Part shown: piece by piece, positions 43,780 to 54,815 of the stretch
How the letters are laid out: each line of letters starts with the position of its first letter
Numbering within the stretch: position 1 is the stretch's first letter
NCBI GenBank assembly: GCA_016110215.1
Contig: JADWQD010000002.1
Coordinates: forward strand, 992,001 to 1,056,000
Direction: 5' to 3'
Length of the DNA stretch: 64,000 bases
From: Capronia americana
Lineage: Eukaryota > Ascomycota > Eurotiomycetes > Chaetothyriales > Herpotrichiellaceae
Made by a program: the position numbers and the translations under genes
Notes under the pieces: generated by a model
The model's input: only the letters and a program-made list of their open reading frames with translations
Told to the model about the DNA's origin: nothing
The model's database searches: none

Positions 43780-44717
43780 GTTGCAGCTCGCGAAGGATGT
43801 TGCTGACGGTTGACTCTGTTGAACAGTTGAAGGGCTGGGGACTTGTTCAAAGTACGGTTGTGTTCGACTTTTTCTTGAGTTGCAATGCCCAGGAAGTGAT
43901 TGTCTTCTGGCACACGGACAGGAGCTCAAATATACTTACACAACATCAGGCGCAGACTTTTTGCATGACCTCGCGTCCGAGATGCGACCAAATCTCTTTC
44001 CATTCATTATCTCACCCTGCGCATATAGACCACTGTCGTTGGAAGCAGAAGCTTTCCAGATACAGAGCTTGGTACTCTGGGATAACTGACCGACTCATGG
44101 CAGATGACATAGCAGGAGATCAGGGACGGTCTAATTCGCCTTGAGTCGCGTAATTGACTGCAGCCACACGATCGAAATGACCTGAATGTTCAGCTGTGGT
44201 AATACCTCAGTTCCAAGAACACCTAGCTAGGCAGTGGTCATTGGCTGCTATCCGATTTCCAGATGGAGACAGTGGTCGACTTCGGCCAAGCATACGTGAT
44301 TGTTGTGCTCGGACTGTTGGAAAGGCGTCGTGAGAGGCGGGTAGTTGTCTGCGATACGTCATTAATCATCGAGCAATGTTTTTGCATATTAGACAAATCA
44401 TCACATAAGCGAACCATATTCTGGCGGGTGTTTCAATAATAGATAAAGATGAGGAAGTGGAATGTGTTTGTACCATCGTCCAGTGAGGAAGGTAGCGCGG
44501 GCGCAAGCCGCCTTTAGCACGTGGCAGCCCCGACATATCTGTGGCTCCTTGCTCCACCGGATTGCACTACCTCGATGTACATGTACTCAACCCTATATTT
44601 CTTGGCAGGAGACCATCTTCTTGCTCCGCGCGGCGAGTTCGAGCCAGAATCAACACAAATATGTGCCGTGATCGAGGTTACCAGCAATGATAGAGAGGTA
44701 ACACCTTGGGGCGCATA
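43780..44717. other. Divergent intergenic region, SDR and GPI2
   Basis: About 940 bp holding the promoters of both genes. No further feature recognised. Confidence 0.5.
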
Positions 44718-46538
44718 ATGGCGCCGCCTCCAGAGACCTCTACGACGTCGAGCGCCGCCTCGACACCCACTCCTTCCCCAGCACCTTCCCCGATCCCTCC
44801 TCCGATCCCTGTCGAGACTCACCCAAACCGAGGGAAGCCGCAGGCGAACAGAGTAGTCGCAGACCCCAGTCGGCTTGCTCCAGAAGATGCATACAAGTCA
44901 TTCTCTCCCCCGCGACTGCGGCCAGTGCCTGAGCTCGGTGGTTCTGCTGCAGCAAACGCTGCCGCCGCCGCTCTCCGACCTGCTGTGGCCTCTCTTCGAG
45001 CACCACCCGCCATCCCTCCTGTGGCTGCGCGCTTAGCCGAGGAAAGACGAAGAGCAGCGAGCAAAAGGCGAAAACAACCGCATGTATGGAAGAAGTTGTT
45101 GTGGATCAAACAGCATGGGTTTCCAGACAATTACACCGACACCGAGACGTTTCTGGATCATCTGCAGAGGAATCCACGACTGCGACCCTACGATTTCTGG
45201 TCGCTGGTTGCCGACTCGGCGGTCATTGTGCAGCACGTCTGTTCTGTGGCGATCTTCGTTTGTGCTTACGCTGCCATCTACCAAGATCGCCTGTCTCCTG
45301 TCTCGGTCGTGACATGCGGTACGATTCTTACGCTCGCCGGCTGGATCGTATGGGACAATTGGATGGGACAACAGGAAGCCAAGGAACTGGCTGCCTTCCA
45401 CAAAGCGAACAGGCTTTCTATTGAACTTGATGACGGCTCAAGCACGAGCTCTGGCGCCTCTTCCAAGCCTCTCATGAATGGGAATGGTCATCTCGGTAAT
45501 GGGCACGTCAACGGCCATGCGACCGGTGCCCTGAACGGGCGGGGTGTTGGACTGAAACTTTCGACTACCAACCTTGGTGTCAAGGACGATGAGTCCAAGT
45601 TCTCCGGCAAACACGGCCAGTCGCTGTCCAAGTCATCCTTTCAATCGATTTCGCCGATTGATCCACTAGGAGATGGTTCTGCGGAGCCATTCCCAGGTCT
45701 TCAACGTACCACCTCCCGACCGCAGGTACCCCAGTCACCCAGCATAGTGTATACCCCCACCACCTTGCCCGCAACCATATCAACTCGGAATCAGGCCCGA
45801 CTTAAGACGCTCAAGTCTGCGTGTCTGATCTACTTCGCTCTTTTGGGACTCTCGCCTATACTCAAGTCCCTCACAAGGTCGACCTCCTCCGATTCCATCT
45901 GGGCACTGGCGACGTGGCTTCTGATCATCAACATATTCTTCTTCGACTACGGGTCTCTCTATGTGCCTAGAAAGCCGCAGAACGTGGCTCGACCCGCCGA
46001 GCTATCCAGCGCCGCAACAGCGGACCCAACTCCGCCTCAAGTGAGCGATACTCTCCGTGCGCCTCCCTTTCCGTCTTCTCTGTCGACCAACGCAGCATTG
46101 ATGGCCAGCACGGTGCTCGCCTCGCGTCTGATGACGACCACGGCCGTGTTCAGCCTGACCCTCTTCTCCATTCAAGTATTCGGTCTTTTCCCAGTCTTCC
46201 GTCGCCACCTCCACTACAAGTCCGCCAACCTACATCTCCTGCTCACCTTCACTCTTGTTACAATGTCGACCTGCGGACTGGGCCTGATTCTGTCAAAGTC
46301 ATATACACATACCTACGGGAATTGTGGACTATGCTGGGGTTGGATCTGGCATGTCATCCTGCGAAGTACCATCGGTTTTGTGGTGGGAGGTCTGAGCACA
46401 GCGTTTGTGATGGGAGGTTGTTCATGGTGGTTAATCGGGCTGCAGCGTTACAAAAACGTGGTCACAGGGCCCTGGGATCCGGCCAAACCTGTCCTTGCTG
46501 GTGGCGTCTACGGAAGAAGTAGAACCAATACAGACTAA
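44718..46538 (+). CDS. GPI2: GPI-GlcNAc transferase subunit GPI2 (PIG-C)
   Basis: An intronless 606-residue frame from the ATG at 44718. A Pro/Ala-rich N-terminus (1-110) leads to the family signature: VWKKLLWIKQ, DNYTDTETFLDHLQRNPRLRPY and DFWSLVADSAVIVQH. Then come several membrane helices and GWIVWDNW. A long Gly/Asn/His/Ser-rich insert (about 240-350) separates the halves. The second half continues with LKSACLIYFALLGLSPILKSLTRS, INIFFFDYG, SLSTNAALMASTVLASRL and further helices. Gpi2 belongs to the ER complex that adds GlcNAc to phosphatidylinositol, the first step of GPI-anchor synthesis. The protein is about twice as long as yeast or human homologues because of the N-terminus and insert. 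Confidence 0.93.
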   Translation: MAPPPETSTTSSAASTPTPSPAPSPIPPPIPVETHPNRGKPQANRVVADPSRLAPEDAYKSFSPPRLRPVPELGGSAAANAAAAALRPAVASLRAPPAIPPVAARLAEERRRAASKRRKQPHVWKKLLWIKQHGFPDNYTDTETFLDHLQRNPRLRPYDFWSLVADSAVIVQHVCSVAIFVCAYAAIYQDRLSPVSVVTCGTILTLAGWIVWDNWMGQQEAKELAAFHKANRLSIELDDGSSTSSGASSKPLMNGNGHLGNGHVNGHATGALNGRGVGLKLSTTNLGVKDDESKFSGKHGQSLSKSSFQSISPIDPLGDGSAEPFPGLQRTTSRPQVPQSPSIVYTPTTLPATISTRNQARLKTLKSACLIYFALLGLSPILKSLTRSTSSDSIWALATWLLIINIFFFDYGSLYVPRKPQNVARPAELSSAATADPTPPQVSDTLRAPPFPSSLSTNAALMASTVLASRLMTTTAVFSLTLFSIQVFGLFPVFRRHLHYKSANLHLLLTFTLVTMSTCGLGLILSKSYTHTYGNCGLCWGWIWHVILRSTIGFVVGGLSTAFVMGGCSWWLIGLQRYKNVVTGPWDPAKPVLAGGVYGRSRTNTD

Positions 46539-47048
46539 CCGAACTTGCTCGCAGGTCCTGGTCTTTTAGACTCCAAGCAATCTGTCTTGACAAGGGAAAA
46601 GTATCCCACGGGAATGATCGCGGTTGAATCCGGTCCGGCATCGGCTCGGCGTGAACTCGGAATCTCTTCGACCATCCACATCGTTGCCCGCATCTCGAGG
46701 CAGTCGGTCTCGGAGATGGCGATCGTCTCCAACTCTCGACTGTGGCCCATGCGCGTTCGGATTTCGAGATACAGCCCGCCACAGCTCCTTCCCAAGAGGG
46801 GTCGTTGATCGGAGCTTCGAGCTTGAACAGGTGAGATTCAGTGCAATGGACACGGCGAAGGGAGACTGCGGGGTAAGGCGAATGATGCGCATTTGATCCA
46901 CGTTGTCTTCCCTCGGATGATCACTAGATATTACTAAATCTTCTTGCCCTCGACGTCGGCTTTTCTCACTGCTCCTGTCCATAGCTTTCCTTTCTTATAC
47001 GGGATACCTAACATTCTCTTTGAGTTATAATCAAAATCACTGTTCAAC
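46539..47048. other. Intergenic
   Basis: About 510 bp between GPI2 and the aldehyde dehydrogenase. Overlapping minus-strand frames are open through much of it, but none could be tied to a start, splice sites or a family. Confidence 0.4.
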
Positions 47049-48665
47049 ATGGGCTCAACCACCAATCTCCCCTTCGAACTGAAAGACCCGGACCTCCTCA
47101 AGCAGGAGTCCTACGTCCACGGCGAATGGGTGCAAGCGAAATCCGGCAAACGCTTCGACATCATCGACCCGGGTTCTGACAAAGTGTGGGCCAGCTGCCC
47201 CGACAACGCGGTTGAAGATGTCGACGCTGCAATCCAGTCGTCCTACAAAGCATTTCAGGACTACAAGATCCTGAACCCGCGCAAGCGTGCTCAACTCCTT
47301 TACAAATGGCACGAACTCATCAGCAACGCGAAAGAAGACCTCGCCAAGATCCTCACCTACGAGACAGGAAAGCCCATCGCCGAGTCGATCGGGGAGCTTG
47401 ATTACTCCCTGGGCTTCACATGGTGGTTCGCCGGTGAAGCTGAACGTATCCACGGATCGGTGTTCACTCCTTCTGCACCGAACCGCCGCACATTCGTCGT
47501 GAAGCAGCCCATAGGCGTGGCCGTCGCTCTTGTGCCGTGGAACTTCCCCATCGCCATGATCCTGCGAAAAGCCGGTGCGGCGTTCGCAGCAGGATGCCCC
47601 ATGGTGGTTAAACCGTCGCCAGAGACCCCACTGACGTGCCTTTCGCTCGCCTACTTGGCCACAAAAGCAGGCTTCGCACCGGGGGTATTCAACGTGCTGA
47701 CGACGAGTTTGGAAAACACCCCGTCGCTAAGTGAAGCCTTGTGCCTGCACCCCTTGGTGAAGAAAGTCACCTTCACAGGTTCCACGCGCGTCGGCAAGAT
47801 CGTCGCCGGTCTCTGCGCCAAGAACCTCAAGAAGTGCACGCTCGAACTCGGTGGAAACTGCCCATTTATCATCTTCGACGACGCAGATCTCGAGCAAGCC
47901 CTCGGACAGTTCATGGCCTTGAAATGGCGTCATGCGGGACAGGCATGCATCTCCGCCAACCGAGTGTACGTGCAATCCGGAGTATATGACAAATTCACGC
48001 AGATGCTCGTAGAAAGGACCAAGACCCTCAAGGTTGGACATGGCGCCGAGAAGGGCACGACCATGGGCCCCGTAACCACGCCGCGCGGGCTCGCCAAAGC
48101 CGAAGAACAAGCGGCCGATGCGATCAAGCACGGCGCAAAACTGCAACTCGGCACCGGCAAGGCGTACAAGAACGCGACTGTTGAAGCGGGCGCCGGCTCC
48201 GGAAAGGGCCTGTCGGGGTATTTCATGGACCCGACCATCCTCACGGACATGAATGATCAGATGCTCATTGCAAAGGAAGAGACCTTTGCGCCCGTCACGG
48301 GATTGTTCAAATTCGAGAAGGAGGAGGAGGCGGTCAAGTGGGCCAACGACACGAGCATGGGCTTGGCAAGCTATGCGTTTACCAAGAACGTGGATCGGAT
48401 CTGGCGGATGTTGGAGAACCTGGAGGCAGGAATGATTGGGTTGGTAAGTGAACACTCCTTTTGCTTTTTGCAGTTCTCACTACTAGTAAGAGCGTTGTTT
48501 GGCTGACATGTTCCATCATAGAATACTGGCAACTCTTCCGCCGCGGAGTCGCCGTTTGGTGGCATCAAGGAAAGTGGCTATGGCAAGGAATCGGGCAAGG
48601 ACGTCGCAGTCAATGAGTACTTGATCTCCAAGACAGGAACGCTCACAATCGACGGACAGTACTAG
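47049..48665 (+). CDS. Succinate-semialdehyde dehydrogenase-like aldehyde dehydrogenase
   Basis: Exons 47049-48443 and 48522-48665 (78-bp intron) give 512 residues. It is an NAD(P)+-dependent aldehyde dehydrogenase with PWNFPIAMILRK (about 163-174), FTGSTRVG, the catalytic glutamate in LELGGN (Glu266) and nucleophile Cys300 in GQACISANR. The second exon adds the conserved NTGNSSAAESPFGGIKESG end. Overall it is closest to succinate-semialdehyde dehydrogenases (GABA shunt, yeast Uga2), which convert succinate semialdehyde to succinate. No mitochondrial target signal is evident, so the protein is probably cytosolic. Exact substrate is not proven. Confidence 0.9.
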
Positions 48666-49530
48666 TGTTGTCTCGCAGTGTGGCCACATCATGGAGGATA
48701 AATCATGCTGTGACTGTGGACCGTGTGTGGACAGTGTATGGCCGGAGAGTGAACAAAGCGAGAACAAAGCGAGAACACAAAGATTGATTGGTACATACAT
48801 ACACATACGGTGTACTGTACCTTCTGTCAATGTCAAGGCAAAAGCACTGTGACTGTACTGTGTAAGTTTAGTCGATGCCAATAAATACAAACTTCCACCA
48901 CGAATGTAGTGAGCCAGCTGTGTAGCGAGATGAACAAAAGCAGACCACAATGCGACTGACTGAGTGACTGAGTGACTGAGTGACTGAGTGACTGTGACTG
49001 AATGATGGTCTGACTCGGTGTTGATTGAGTGACGACTGATGGACTGACTGTCTTGAGATATGTCGCCTCCATCCATCCAGCCATCATCCAATAATACATG
49101 CATACATACGTGCATACATGCATGCAAAACCTCCTCTGACTTGGACGTATCAGCCAGCAGCAATTACTCTTAACATGTCCTACAGGAGATGAGATCCCTT
49201 GATTAAGCACCCCCTGCTAATGCTGCGCCAGTAGTAAAAGTAAAAGGAAGTAAAGTGTCAAAACAGATGAAGATGAAGATGTGATTGTGATCATCTCTAG
49301 ACCTACATCGCATACATACATCGAATGCAATGCATACAAGGAAAGAAGTCTTTCAATCTCTTGCTGCTCATAGTGCCTAGGTCGTGCTAGGTCGTGCCGG
49401 GTACACACCCTGACGTACACTGCACAGATACTCTAGTAGCAAGTACAAGTACAAGTACATAGTACGGATATGTACTTCACTTCGCTTCACTTCACTTCTG
49501 CACCTTTTGCCGATTCCTGCCAAGCGGAGG
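48666..49530. other. Gene-free stretch with simple repeats
   Basis: About 860 bp. It holds an 8-bp TGAGTGAC-type array (about 48954-49000), CATACATA/TGCATGCA runs (about 49095-49125), and AGTAAAAGTAAAAGG. Long open frames across it arise from the repeats. Confidence 0.6.
48954..49000. repeat. TGAGTGAC microsatellite
   Basis: Head-to-tail GACTGAGT units, slightly degenerate at both ends. Confidence 0.9.
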
Positions 49531-49582
49531 GTGCGGCGCTTTCATCGAAGCGCGCCTGCCAAGCGGGATTTAGCTTGGCGTT
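49531..49582. repeat. Hairpin-bearing dispersed repeat, single copy
   Basis: This 52-bp segment closely matches units in 58070-58425. It contains the inverted repeat GCCAAGC-8 nt-GCTTGGC (49558-49579). A shorter piece (CCTGCCAAGCGG) lies just before it at 49517. Confidence 0.8.
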
Positions 49583-50351
49583 GCACAACTATCCTAACAC
49601 ACTACTGCGGCGTGTGGTGAGTAAATATGTATATATATATATATATAATTGATCGCCCGGAACGGCGGTCTCTTCTTCCAGGGGCACCTTCTCGGGCTTT
49701 CGGATGTACAAGCCATAGATCGAGGCGGAAGAGACAAGGGGCGCATATCGGCGTCGCAGGCGGCGCTAGACTTCTGGAAGATGGTGTCGGAGATACTGTA
49801 GTAGAGATAGATTATCTAGTGGCTCGGGGATTTCAGAGGGGATTAGGATAAGAGAAGGCCCCATTCCGGCTCCTATACGTAGTTAACGATGATGAAATTA
49901 GTAACCGCGGCGAGGAGAAAGCGCTGTAGATCACTATATACTGAATGAAGCCTAGGCTAAGATCAGTCCTAGAATCTATTTATTCCCGCCTTACACCTCT
50001 CTTGGATGACGCGCAGTATGCTGCGTGGCGCGAGGAGCAGAAGAGGCGGTTCGAGGCTGAAGAACGGCGCCTGGAAATCGCCGGCTGGGACGTGATTAGA
50101 TAGGGAACAAGGAAGAGTTTGTTCTTTGATGGTTGGGGATTGTTGGGATTTCTATCAGATCGGATGCTGAGTGTAGTAGATGAAATAGCTAGACGTCTAC
50201 ATAGTGAGTCGTGCCCAGATGGCACGACAGCGACAATCCCTATTTGCCGCTTACGACTTTGATTTGGCCCCTAGAGCCCAGCAGTTTCTCTGCCCTTGCG
50301 CTGCTGTCTAAATCTAACAGTCAAGACGTGTATCAACCCAGCTACTAGGTA
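49583..50351. other. AT-rich stretch with an orphan 52-codon frame
   Basis: Begins near a TA dinucleotide run (49630-49648). A plus-strand frame 49945-50103 codes 52 residues with a charged helix (WREEQKRRFEAEERRLEIAG); it looks like the C-terminal scrap of a lost gene. Stops are frequent elsewhere. Confidence 0.4.
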
Positions 50352-52180
50352 CTATCCACTCCCCGGAGTCCACGCATTCTTCACCTTCTCATTCTTCTCC
50401 GGATCCCACCAGCCCGGAAAATTGCCTGGGCCGACCTTGTCCAGCCAAAAATGCTCCCCGGCATCAACCTCAATCAGGTACACCTTCCCACCATTGCGCC
50501 TCCCCCTCCGAATCGCCAAAGTCGCCACCTGGCCCTTCCCCAGCTCCAACTTCCGGCGGTCCATGTTATCCCAGCGCGCCATCTCAAACTCCCCGTCCCA
50601 ATACGCCCACGCGATGCGCTTGATGTCCGCGTCTACAGGGACGGTCATGGCGCCCCAGACGTTGTAATTGTGCACGCCGAGCGAGATGGCGAAGAGGCCG
50701 TGGTCGCGAGATTTGAAGATTAGGATTGAGTTGCAGCCAGAGTTGGGGAAGGTTAGGTTGATTTCGTCTTTTGTAACGACCCAATTAGAGCCAGTCTTGA
50801 TGTCGGCGAATTCGATGGCGGGGAGGGTCTTGGGGTGTGGTTTTATGGTGAATATGAAGTGGTATGAGGGTTCCTGTTTCATCCAGCCTGTGTAGATGAT
50901 TAGGGGTCAGGTCAGTTTTCGTCGTCTTCTTCCCGGGAGGAACGCAGAATTAATGAAGTGATCATCCTTACTTGACACATCGAAGCTCGAGGGATCAGGC
51001 TCCCGGACATAAATCTTCGTTTTCTTGATCTTTGAAACATCCTTTTCGATCTCTTCTATTTTCCCAGGCTGCACGCGAGAGTAGCGGGTAGAGTCTACCC
51101 CGCCATGCCTTTCCAGATATATCGCCATGGGAAATCGATCTGGATAATCAGCGTGTCCTTTGCGCTGACAGCTCAGGATCCCCTGAAAGATCTGGTTGCC
51201 TTCGAGTGACTTGCTGTGCTCAATGAGGGGAATCTTCATAGTCATACCTTTGTTGGTCATGGAAAACGCCGGGCTCTCACCATATGTCTTCACATCCGCA
51301 CAATCTGCGAATTCCCGCGGTGTCGCGGCAAGGAGCCCTCTGCTCTGTCCCTGGAGCGTGCCTGCCCAAGCGAAGATCGTATGGTCATCTGAAACCTTCA
51401 TGATCTCGAGCTGCAGTCGTCGGAAGGCGTTGGCCCCCTCCCCGTAGGCCATTGGCATAGTCACATTGAACAGCCCTAAGAGACAGTACGCCATGTCCTC
51501 CTCCACGGTCGTCTCCCTGTTCGCCACCCACGACATCCTCTGCGCCACGCTGATACTCCCCCCTGAGTTTGTTAGGAGCACCTGGTCGGGGATCCCGGTG
51601 ATCTTCGTGATGAGGGCCTGAAAGCTAGATTTCGTCCCGATTTCTTTCCAGTCTTCCCCGAAGAAGGTGATATATTGAGGAGCGACCAACCTGCTCCCAT
51701 TACCGCTGGTTCACTTGTGGATGGTCGGTGGCAGTTAACTCACTCTTGAAGTGTCCATCCTCTGGTAAACCACTTGCTGTTAGTGAACTTTGAGCCCTCG
51801 GCGAGGGGATCCTCGTTGCTCGGCACGTCAGCCATGTATGCGTAGCACACCGCTGAATCTCGGTACCAGTGAAACATGGAATTGAGCGCCTCTGTCAACT
51901 CGATTTGGTCCGTTTTATTGATACAACATGTGTCAATCCAGATGTATTCAAATCCGACGCGCCGGGCCTCGTCGCAGCAGCTAAGGATCTTACTATAGTT
52001 CGTGTTGTCCCTCAGCGGCTCGACGGGGTCGCTAGCTTTGCGTTGCTGGATGTCCAGGAAAGAGACTTCTTGATCTTGATCTCTCCATCTGTGGGATAGG
52101 ATCACGTACTCAGGAATTTCGGGCGTTGCCGGGCTTGGGAATGACTCCAAGACGATTGTTTTGGTGTTCAGAAGACGCAT
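50352..52180 (-). CDS. HET-domain protein (heterokaryon incompatibility-like)
   Basis: Exons (minus) 52180-51744, 51690-50972 and 50887-50352 give 563 residues with introns of 53 and 84 bp. The N-terminus MRLLNTKTI and blocks YVILSHRW, YIWIDTCCINK, MFHWYRDSAVCYAYMADV and WFTRGWTLQE are the HET domain (1-150), whose core is TIR-like in fold. Next comes the common EDMAYCLLGLFNVTMPMAYGEG segment. The C-terminal part lacks NACHT, WD40 or ankyrin repeats, so this is a HET-only protein. HET proteins trigger cell death on contact between unlike strains. Partner and allele type cannot be read from one strain. It heads away from the CorA-like gene. Confidence 0.9.
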
Positions 52181-53111
52181 TGTGCAGAAAGCGCTGGTAG
52201 ATGAGAAGGTTGAACGAGAGAAATTTGGTAAGGCTCTTGCCTCAGCCTTCCCTAATTTTTATTTATTTCAAACTATCGTCAGTACGCAAGAAGCCAAGTG
52301 AAGAGGATGCTTTGTAGGAAGGGGAGTCTACGGCTGAGAAGAAAAGGTTCGCAGTCTGGTACCTACCCAAACGCCCGCCATTCAGAAGTTCGGCAGGTAC
52401 GAGCATCAAGGACAAAATTGCAGCCTACTCACTTTCCTGTACCATAGATGCGGCTAAGTAAACCCGGTGTGAATGACGAAAGCGTTCAGCATCAATCACG
52501 CGCAAGGACTCAGGCTGAAGCACCAACGTGTCGTCGGCATCACAACTCCCGTGGCACTTGTGGAAGCAGAGCTGCATAATTTTGGGTCCTGGATACGACA
52601 ACACTAGGTCGAGAAGGGTGCGAAGTTCAAACCTCATTCGTATCCGTCCTTTTGCGTCGACTCTTTGTTGCGAATTTCGCCTAGTTCCTGCAGCTCACCT
52701 GTCCAATTAGAGGAACCCCTCCGGCCTGATCAGAATGGAGCTCGGTCGAGCCCCTTCGCTCGCCTGCTGAGAACGCGCCACGCATCGACCGTTGGAGCTA
52801 GTGGGACGGTGGCTGCTTACCTGCTTTGCGTCTCGTTTCGGCTCGTGCCCGTCTCCGGAGAACCAAATATTGTCAGTCTTTGTCAGTCAAGAATCAGGAT
52901 TCTGTACTAGTCCGAGCAACGGATTTCCTTTCTCCATCGAAGTAGTCCGAAGTTGTGATAGGAAAGAACTCGGCCAATGGCGGGGCTACAGAGCTTTGAG
53001 GCTTTTGTGCTCCGCAGCCTCAACGTTGTTAGCACAGGCCCCAGATATAGGATTTGAGAAGACTTTTCCTAACCTTGATGGACGATGATGTCTGACAGCC
53101 ATGCGGCTAGA
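52181..53111. other. Divergent intergenic region, HET and CorA-like genes
   Basis: About 930 bp; no gene recognised. It should contain both promoters. Confidence 0.45.
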
Positions 53112-54790
53112 ATGGATTCTACGGGCCAAAACACACTCGCGGGCAAACGCCCAACGTTCCATTCGTTCGAAACCAGTGCTGCCATCATTAAGGTGAGGCT
53201 GCCTGTCAACTTGTTCGATTAATTTGTCCCCAGCTCTGACAGTGCGCAACAGCGAGGCGGCTGGAAAATCCGCAATCCTGACATCCGAGAGTTGTCTGAC
53301 AAGGCTACCGCTCAAGCCTTTATCAAAACCCTCCCTCGGGTGCTTGCTTTCCAATGAAGGCCCATCTCTTTGACCTTGGCTGACGTAATTTATAGGGCGA
53401 TCGGCGTCGCAATTGGGAGGAAAGTCGCTTCCGCTTGCTGTAAGGACCGTCACCGTCGAATGTGTTTCGTGGGAAGCCCCTGAGATTTCCGGGCTGATAG
53501 AAATCAGATGCATCAAGGTCGATCGTCGGAGTCAGATCCTCGAGCAGACAGCCATTGTGAGCACGGCAGTTGAGTCGGGATGGGTAAACAGCGAATTTGC
53601 GACAAATATTAGAAAAGGGAATGCAGGATCTGCGGTTCTCATGGAGAAGGGAAATATCAGTAGGAGCATCCGTCTTTCCTTCTCCTTGTTGCGTGCATTC
53701 CAAACTGACCTTTTAAAATAGGCCTCAATTTCCAGACCCCAAACGACAAGCTGCCCTTTATCACTCTCTCCATTTCAGAGCTCCATCGACCGGGACGTCA
53801 ACGAGGATCTGACTGGGTTTGCCTTCTTTTCACGGGCCCGGAGGTAGATTTGGAGTGGTTGCTCAGCGAACATCCATTTCCGTCGGACTATGCCTCGCTG
53901 TTTCCCGACTTCATGTTCCTGCCTGTCTCCATCCTCAGGCAAGAAGTGGAGCGTGTCGGGGCTGGCCTGATGCAGTTGAAGGACGACGTGCTAGAAAAAC
54001 ACGGCGAGGTCTTGTCCAGCGATCCGGCGGACCTTGGTGACACCAAGAAAACTCTTTTCGAGCTGGACAGGACATACCTCGAGCTGCAGGAGAGGTGGAA
54101 GTTCGGACAAGTCCTTGCTGCGAACCTTACCAAATGCTTTGGCGAAATCGTGAGGTTGCAAACGAAGGATATTGACAAGTTGAAGTACTCAAAAACCCTC
54201 TTGCAGCAGGTTGAGACCCAGATCACCCTGTCGAACATGGCACAGCAAGAACTTGATGCCATCCCTTCAAAGTTGAACCAGCAGCACCGGATGGTACCAA
54301 TTTATAGCCGAGTTTCTGACTATGAACCGTCCGCTGACTTGCTTGCAGATTGATTCCAAATTGACCCTAATGGTGTGTTCCTCCCCACTTTCGGTCCACC
54401 GAAGCAAGGGCCATGGTTGGCTGATCTGCGTAGATTGCAGAGGACACTCGCCGCGACAGCTCCTCGATGAAGACCATAGCGGTGCTCACCTTGATCTTCT
54501 TGCCAGCCACTGCACTGGCGGTAAGTTGCCCGTTGGCTGCCCCGCTGATCCGTTCTGATGTATGATAGTCCATTTTCGGCATGTCCATGTTCGATTGGAA
54601 GGCCCAGGATGGAAAGGACATTGTCTCTCATCGTTTCTGGATATATGTGATTTTCGCAGTTCTGCTAACGTTGGTCGTTCTTACTGTCTGGATCTTGTGG
54701 TACGCGCGGACCCAAAGGCCGTATGAAAAGATATGGCGAAAGGATGATGTCGAATCCGCCAACACTCAGAGTCCGAAGCGAGAGGACTAG
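53112..54790 (+). CDS. CorA-like two-helix membrane protein (tentative 9-exon model)
   Basis: The last four exons (53736-54293, 54349-54372, 54443-54520, 54569-54790) are well supported by phase, branch sites and content. A long helical region (LKDDVLEKHGEV, ERWKFGQVLAANLTKCF) leads to MKTIAVLTLIFLPATALA and, across an intron, SIFGMSMFDW. A second helix follows (FWIYVIFAVLLTLVVLTVWI). This is the end of fungal CorA-type proteins, where GMS stands for the GMN pore motif. Proposed earlier exons 53112-53192, 53253-53339, 53396-53439, 53501-53556 and 53592-53659 keep an open frame (405 residues in all) but need one 35-nt intron, so the N-terminal half is uncertain. Ion transport is unproven for this branch. 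Confidence 0.65.
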
Positions 54791-54815
54791 ACACGGCTCC
54801 AGTAGAAAATGGCGC

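Noticed and set aside
46462..46982. Overlapping minus-strand frames between GPI2 and the aldehyde dehydrogenase, one rather protein-like (ELETIAISETDCLEMRATMW)
   Set aside because: Three frames are open at once, no start or splice pair joins them, and no family is recognised. The region is a short convergent spacer, so it stays unannotated.
48516..49210. Long minus-strand frames of 125-215 codons
   Set aside because: They read through TGAGTGAC and CATACA microsatellites and overlap the last exon of the aldehyde dehydrogenase; no domain.
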